Shown here: piece by piece, positions 6,099 through 7,761 of the stretch
How positions within the stretch are numbered: position 1 is the stretch's first letter
Layout of the letters: the number at the start of each line of letters is the position of its first letter
Assembly: GCA_028293225.1 (NCBI GenBank)
Contig: JAQGPE010000626.1
Location: 1-7,761, forward strand
Reading direction: 5' to 3'
DNA: 7,761 nucleotides
Origin: Akkermansiaceae bacterium
GTDB taxonomy: Bacteria > Verrucomicrobiota > Verrucomicrobiia > Verrucomicrobiales > Akkermansiaceae
Notes under the pieces: model-generated
Database searches by the model: none
What the model was told of the DNA's origin: nothing
Seen by the model: only the letters and a program-made list of their open reading frames with translations
Program-made: the position numbers and the translations under genes

Positions 6099-6446
6099 TC
6101 AATCCCGCCAGATCCGGTCCAGCGACTTCCGCACCTCCGGCACATAGGCCAGATACGCGATCGCCGCGACCACATAGGTCTGCCAGCGCCGGTCCAGCGC
6201 TCCACCCAGCACCTCATACACCGGATTGAACAACAGGATCAGGGCGACCAGCGGCAGCAGCCAGTAGCGCATTCCCCGCATCCACAGACGGCTGGAAACC
6301 AGCAGCGAAACCAGGAAAAGCCCCCACTTCGACAGCTCCCACGGCACGTCATAAATCAGATACTTGTCCCGCGTCCCGGCAAACTCCATCCCCGCCAGCA
6401 CCAGGCACCAGAGAGCCGCGGCAAAGAGGAGATCCTTCGGTTTCAT
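6099..6446 (-). CDS. Small four-helix membrane protein of unknown function
   Basis: Hypothetical protein of 115 residues with four hydrophobic segments at about 5-24, 39-53, 60-75 and 88-102. Each loop is short. The third segment ends in LLFNPVYEV, and the fourth follows a short polar stretch (DRRWQT). An FNP motif between two late helices recalls small uncharacterised proteins such as DUF6804, but I hold this only as a weak resemblance. The C-terminus (the stretch VRKSLDRIWRD) is basic and probably cytoplasmic. The ATG at 6446 follows a pyrimidine-rich leader with no Shine-Dalgarno sequence. A candidate sigma-70 promoter sits 48-75 bp upstream. Together with the acetyltransferase 42 bp downstream it may form a two-gene operon. 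It is likely a real gene: conserved-looking membrane layout, a promoter in front and no good overlapping alternative. Confidence 0.72.
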   Translation of the reverse strand: MKPKDLLFAAALWCLVLAGMEFAGTRDKYLIYDVPWELSKWGLFLVSLLVSSRLWMRGMRYWLLPLVALILLFNPVYEVLGGALDRRWQTYVVAAIAYLAYVPEVRKSLDRIWRD

Positions 6447-6493
6447 GGGAGAGAGGAAAGGGAGAAAATTACCACCGGGGACCGCCGCGCCGC

Positions 6494-6521
6494 ACCATAC
6501 TTGGCCGCACCCGCTTGTAAA
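6494..6521 (-). promoter_or_regulatory. Candidate sigma-70 promoter for the small membrane protein gene
   Basis: Read on the minus strand, TTTACA (6521-6516; 5 of 6 matches to TTGACA) is separated by 16 nt from TATGGT (6499-6494; 4 of 6 matches to TATAAT). Transcription would start near 6487 and give a leader of about 40 nt. It sits in the 107 bp gap between the helical-repeat gene and the small membrane protein gene, the only gap on this side with an AT-rich core. Prediction by eye only. Confidence 0.45.
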
Positions 6522-6553
6522 CTCCGCCGTCGTGACGCCCCCCGGGCCGCCTG

Positions 6554-7761
6554 CTACTTCCCGTCCCGCCGCAACGCCCGGTCATACTCCGCCTGTGCCT
6601 CCGCCCGCAGGGCCGGGTCCGTCACCGCCGCAATCGCCCGCTGGGCCAGTTCCCGTTCACCAAACCACGCCGCCGACTCCGTCAGCTCCACGTAGCCTTG
6701 GTCACGGTGCCAGTCCCCGGCTGGCATGGCCGCCAGCCACCCCTCCGACTCCTGCCGGTCGTGGAAAATGAAATTGCCCGCTGCTCTGCGAAACAACTCC
6801 GCCGCCTCAGGTTGCGCCGGCAGGGTCAGCGCCCAGTCCGCGAACTTTTTGGTGCCGGCCGCGCCAGTGGACATCGGCCAGAAACTCAGCACCGGGGAGT
6901 GATTCAGGTAGTCCCAATCGCCCGCCGCCACCACCTGGTCGATCGCTTGAGTGAAGGCCGGCGAACTCGCGTTCAGCTGGGACAGCGCCACCCTCGCGGC
7001 CTCCTTGCGCTGCCCCTCCGGCACCTCCGCCCACTCGCGGCCAAAGGCTTCCGCGCTGGTTTCCCGCAGGGTCGAGCCCCACGCCACCAGCGCCATGGTC
7101 CGCTCCGGCCCTTCCGGCAGGGACTCCCATTTGCCACGCAATTCGCCGCTCCCCGCGGACTGCGGCGGCAGCGCCGCGTAGGCCGTCTGCAGCCGGCTCA
7201 GCATCGTCGTCTCATCCGGACTGCCCGCCGCGATCTTTTGCAACATTTCCAGACGCTCCTGCTCATTGGCGGTTCGCGGCACCGCCAGCGAGATCGCCGT
7301 CGTTTTCAAAGTGTCCGGCAGTTCCTCCAGCATGGAAATCGCCAGCTTCGGGTCATCGCATGCGACTCCCCCGACCCAGGCCTTCTCCATCAGATATTTC
7401 CCCACTCCCAGGTCCGCTTTTTCAATCGCCTGCCACGACTCCAGCGGCTGCTTCCGGAACACCGGCCAGAAGGCCCGCTCCCTCCAGTAATCCATATCAC
7501 CATTCCACCCTGGCGGCGGCTGCCAGGACTCCGCCAGCGCCGCTTTCACGGCCCCTTCCAAATCCACTTCCGCCCACCCTTTCAAGATTTGCTGCTGACT
7601 GCTCATCCGCTCGTCCGCGGTCATGCGCTCACGTGACAGCAGTTCCCAGGCGCGGCGGTATTCCTCCCTCGCGCTTAGCTTCGGGTCCGCGCTTCTTTTC
7701 TCCGGATCCTGCCCGCTCATTTCCTTCGACGCCGCCACCTCAAACTTCGATGCCCGCGTGA
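6554..7761 (-). CDS. Tryptophan-rich alpha-helical repeat protein of unknown function, N-terminus probably beyond window
   Basis: No enzyme family is recognised. From a GTG at 7738 there are 394 residues, but the frame continues open to base 7761 (upstream codons read TRASKFE), so the true start probably lies outside the window. A membrane anchor or signal peptide could precede it. The visible protein is nearly all helix-forming, hydrophilic and Ala/Glu/Trp-rich. Loosely recurring units combine a Trp with Pro and Ala: the stretch ILKGWAEVDLEGAVKAAL, ERAFWPVFRKQPLESWQAI, WGSTLRETSAEAFGREWAEV, FADWALTLPAQPEAAEL and GWLAAMPAGDWHRDQGY. Similar W/P/A helical-repeat proteins are, to my recollection, common and multi-copy in Verrucomicrobiota. 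No catalytic motif and no Cys cluster are visible. ATG at 7720 is another possible start. The layout suggests a solenoid binding scaffold, which is inference. Confidence 0.72.
   Translation of the reverse strand, partial: TRASKFEVAASKEMSGQDPEKRSADPKLSAREEYRRAWELLSRERMTADERMSSQQQILKGWAEVDLEGAVKAALAESWQPPPGWNGDMDYWRERAFWPVFRKQPLESWQAIEKADLGVGKYLMEKAWVGGVACDDPKLAISMLEELPDTLKTTAISLAVPRTANEQERLEMLQKIAAGSPDETTMLSRLQTAYAALPPQSAGSGELRGKWESLPEGPERTMALVAWGSTLRETSAEAFGREWAEVPEGQRKEAARVALSQLNASSPAFTQAIDQVVAAGDWDYLNHSPVLSFWPMSTGAAGTKKFADWALTLPAQPEAAELFRRAAGNFIFHDRQESEGWLAAMPAGDWHRDQGYVELTESAAWFGERELAQRAIAAVTDPALRAEAQAEYDRALRRDGK

Overview
The window is high-GC and densely coded, with few clear Shine-Dalgarno sites. 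It probably comes from a Gram-negative bacterium of the Verrucomicrobiota (Luteolibacter/Haloferula-like). That placement is inference: it rests on the style of the tryptophan-rich helical protein at the right end and on the mixture of gene families. No rRNA, tRNA, CRISPR array or insertion sequence was seen.

Left part (1-1909): a redox two-component system of the RegB/RegA (PrrB/PrrA, ActS/ActR, RegS/RegR) type on the minus strand. The membrane sensor kinase (502-1785) carries the family's quinone-site heptapeptide GGxxNPF, the H-box with AHELGTPL, and a cysteine at the place of the redox-active Cys of RegB. The response regulator (1-481) follows 20 bp downstream and runs off the left edge inside its Fis-like helix-turn-helix.

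Centre (1910-4637): divergent from the kinase across 124 bp lies a two-gene plus-strand operon. Both products are membrane proteins of the cytochrome bd (CydA) superfamily, each with about eight predicted membrane segments and a C-terminal CxxCH cytochrome c domain. There is no CydB and no quinol-binding Q-loop, so the predicted enzyme takes electrons from cytochrome c rather than quinol (the 'OR-C' type known mainly from phylogenomics). The divergent promoter region holds a 14/15 match to the RegR/RegA operator consensus 36 bp before the first oxidase codon. The simplest reading is that quinone or redox state sensed by RegB sets expression of this terminal oxidoreductase.

Right part (4645-7761): all minus strand. 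A KirBac-type inward-rectifier potassium channel converges on the oxidase operon with 7 bp between stops. Upstream of it are a GNAT acetyltransferase, a small four-helix membrane protein preceded by a plausible sigma-70 promoter, and a large helical-repeat protein whose reading frame stays open to the right edge. A perfect dyad containing GCGAC-N6-GTCGC lies between the acetyltransferase and the channel. It may be a second RegA-type site or an RNA hairpin.
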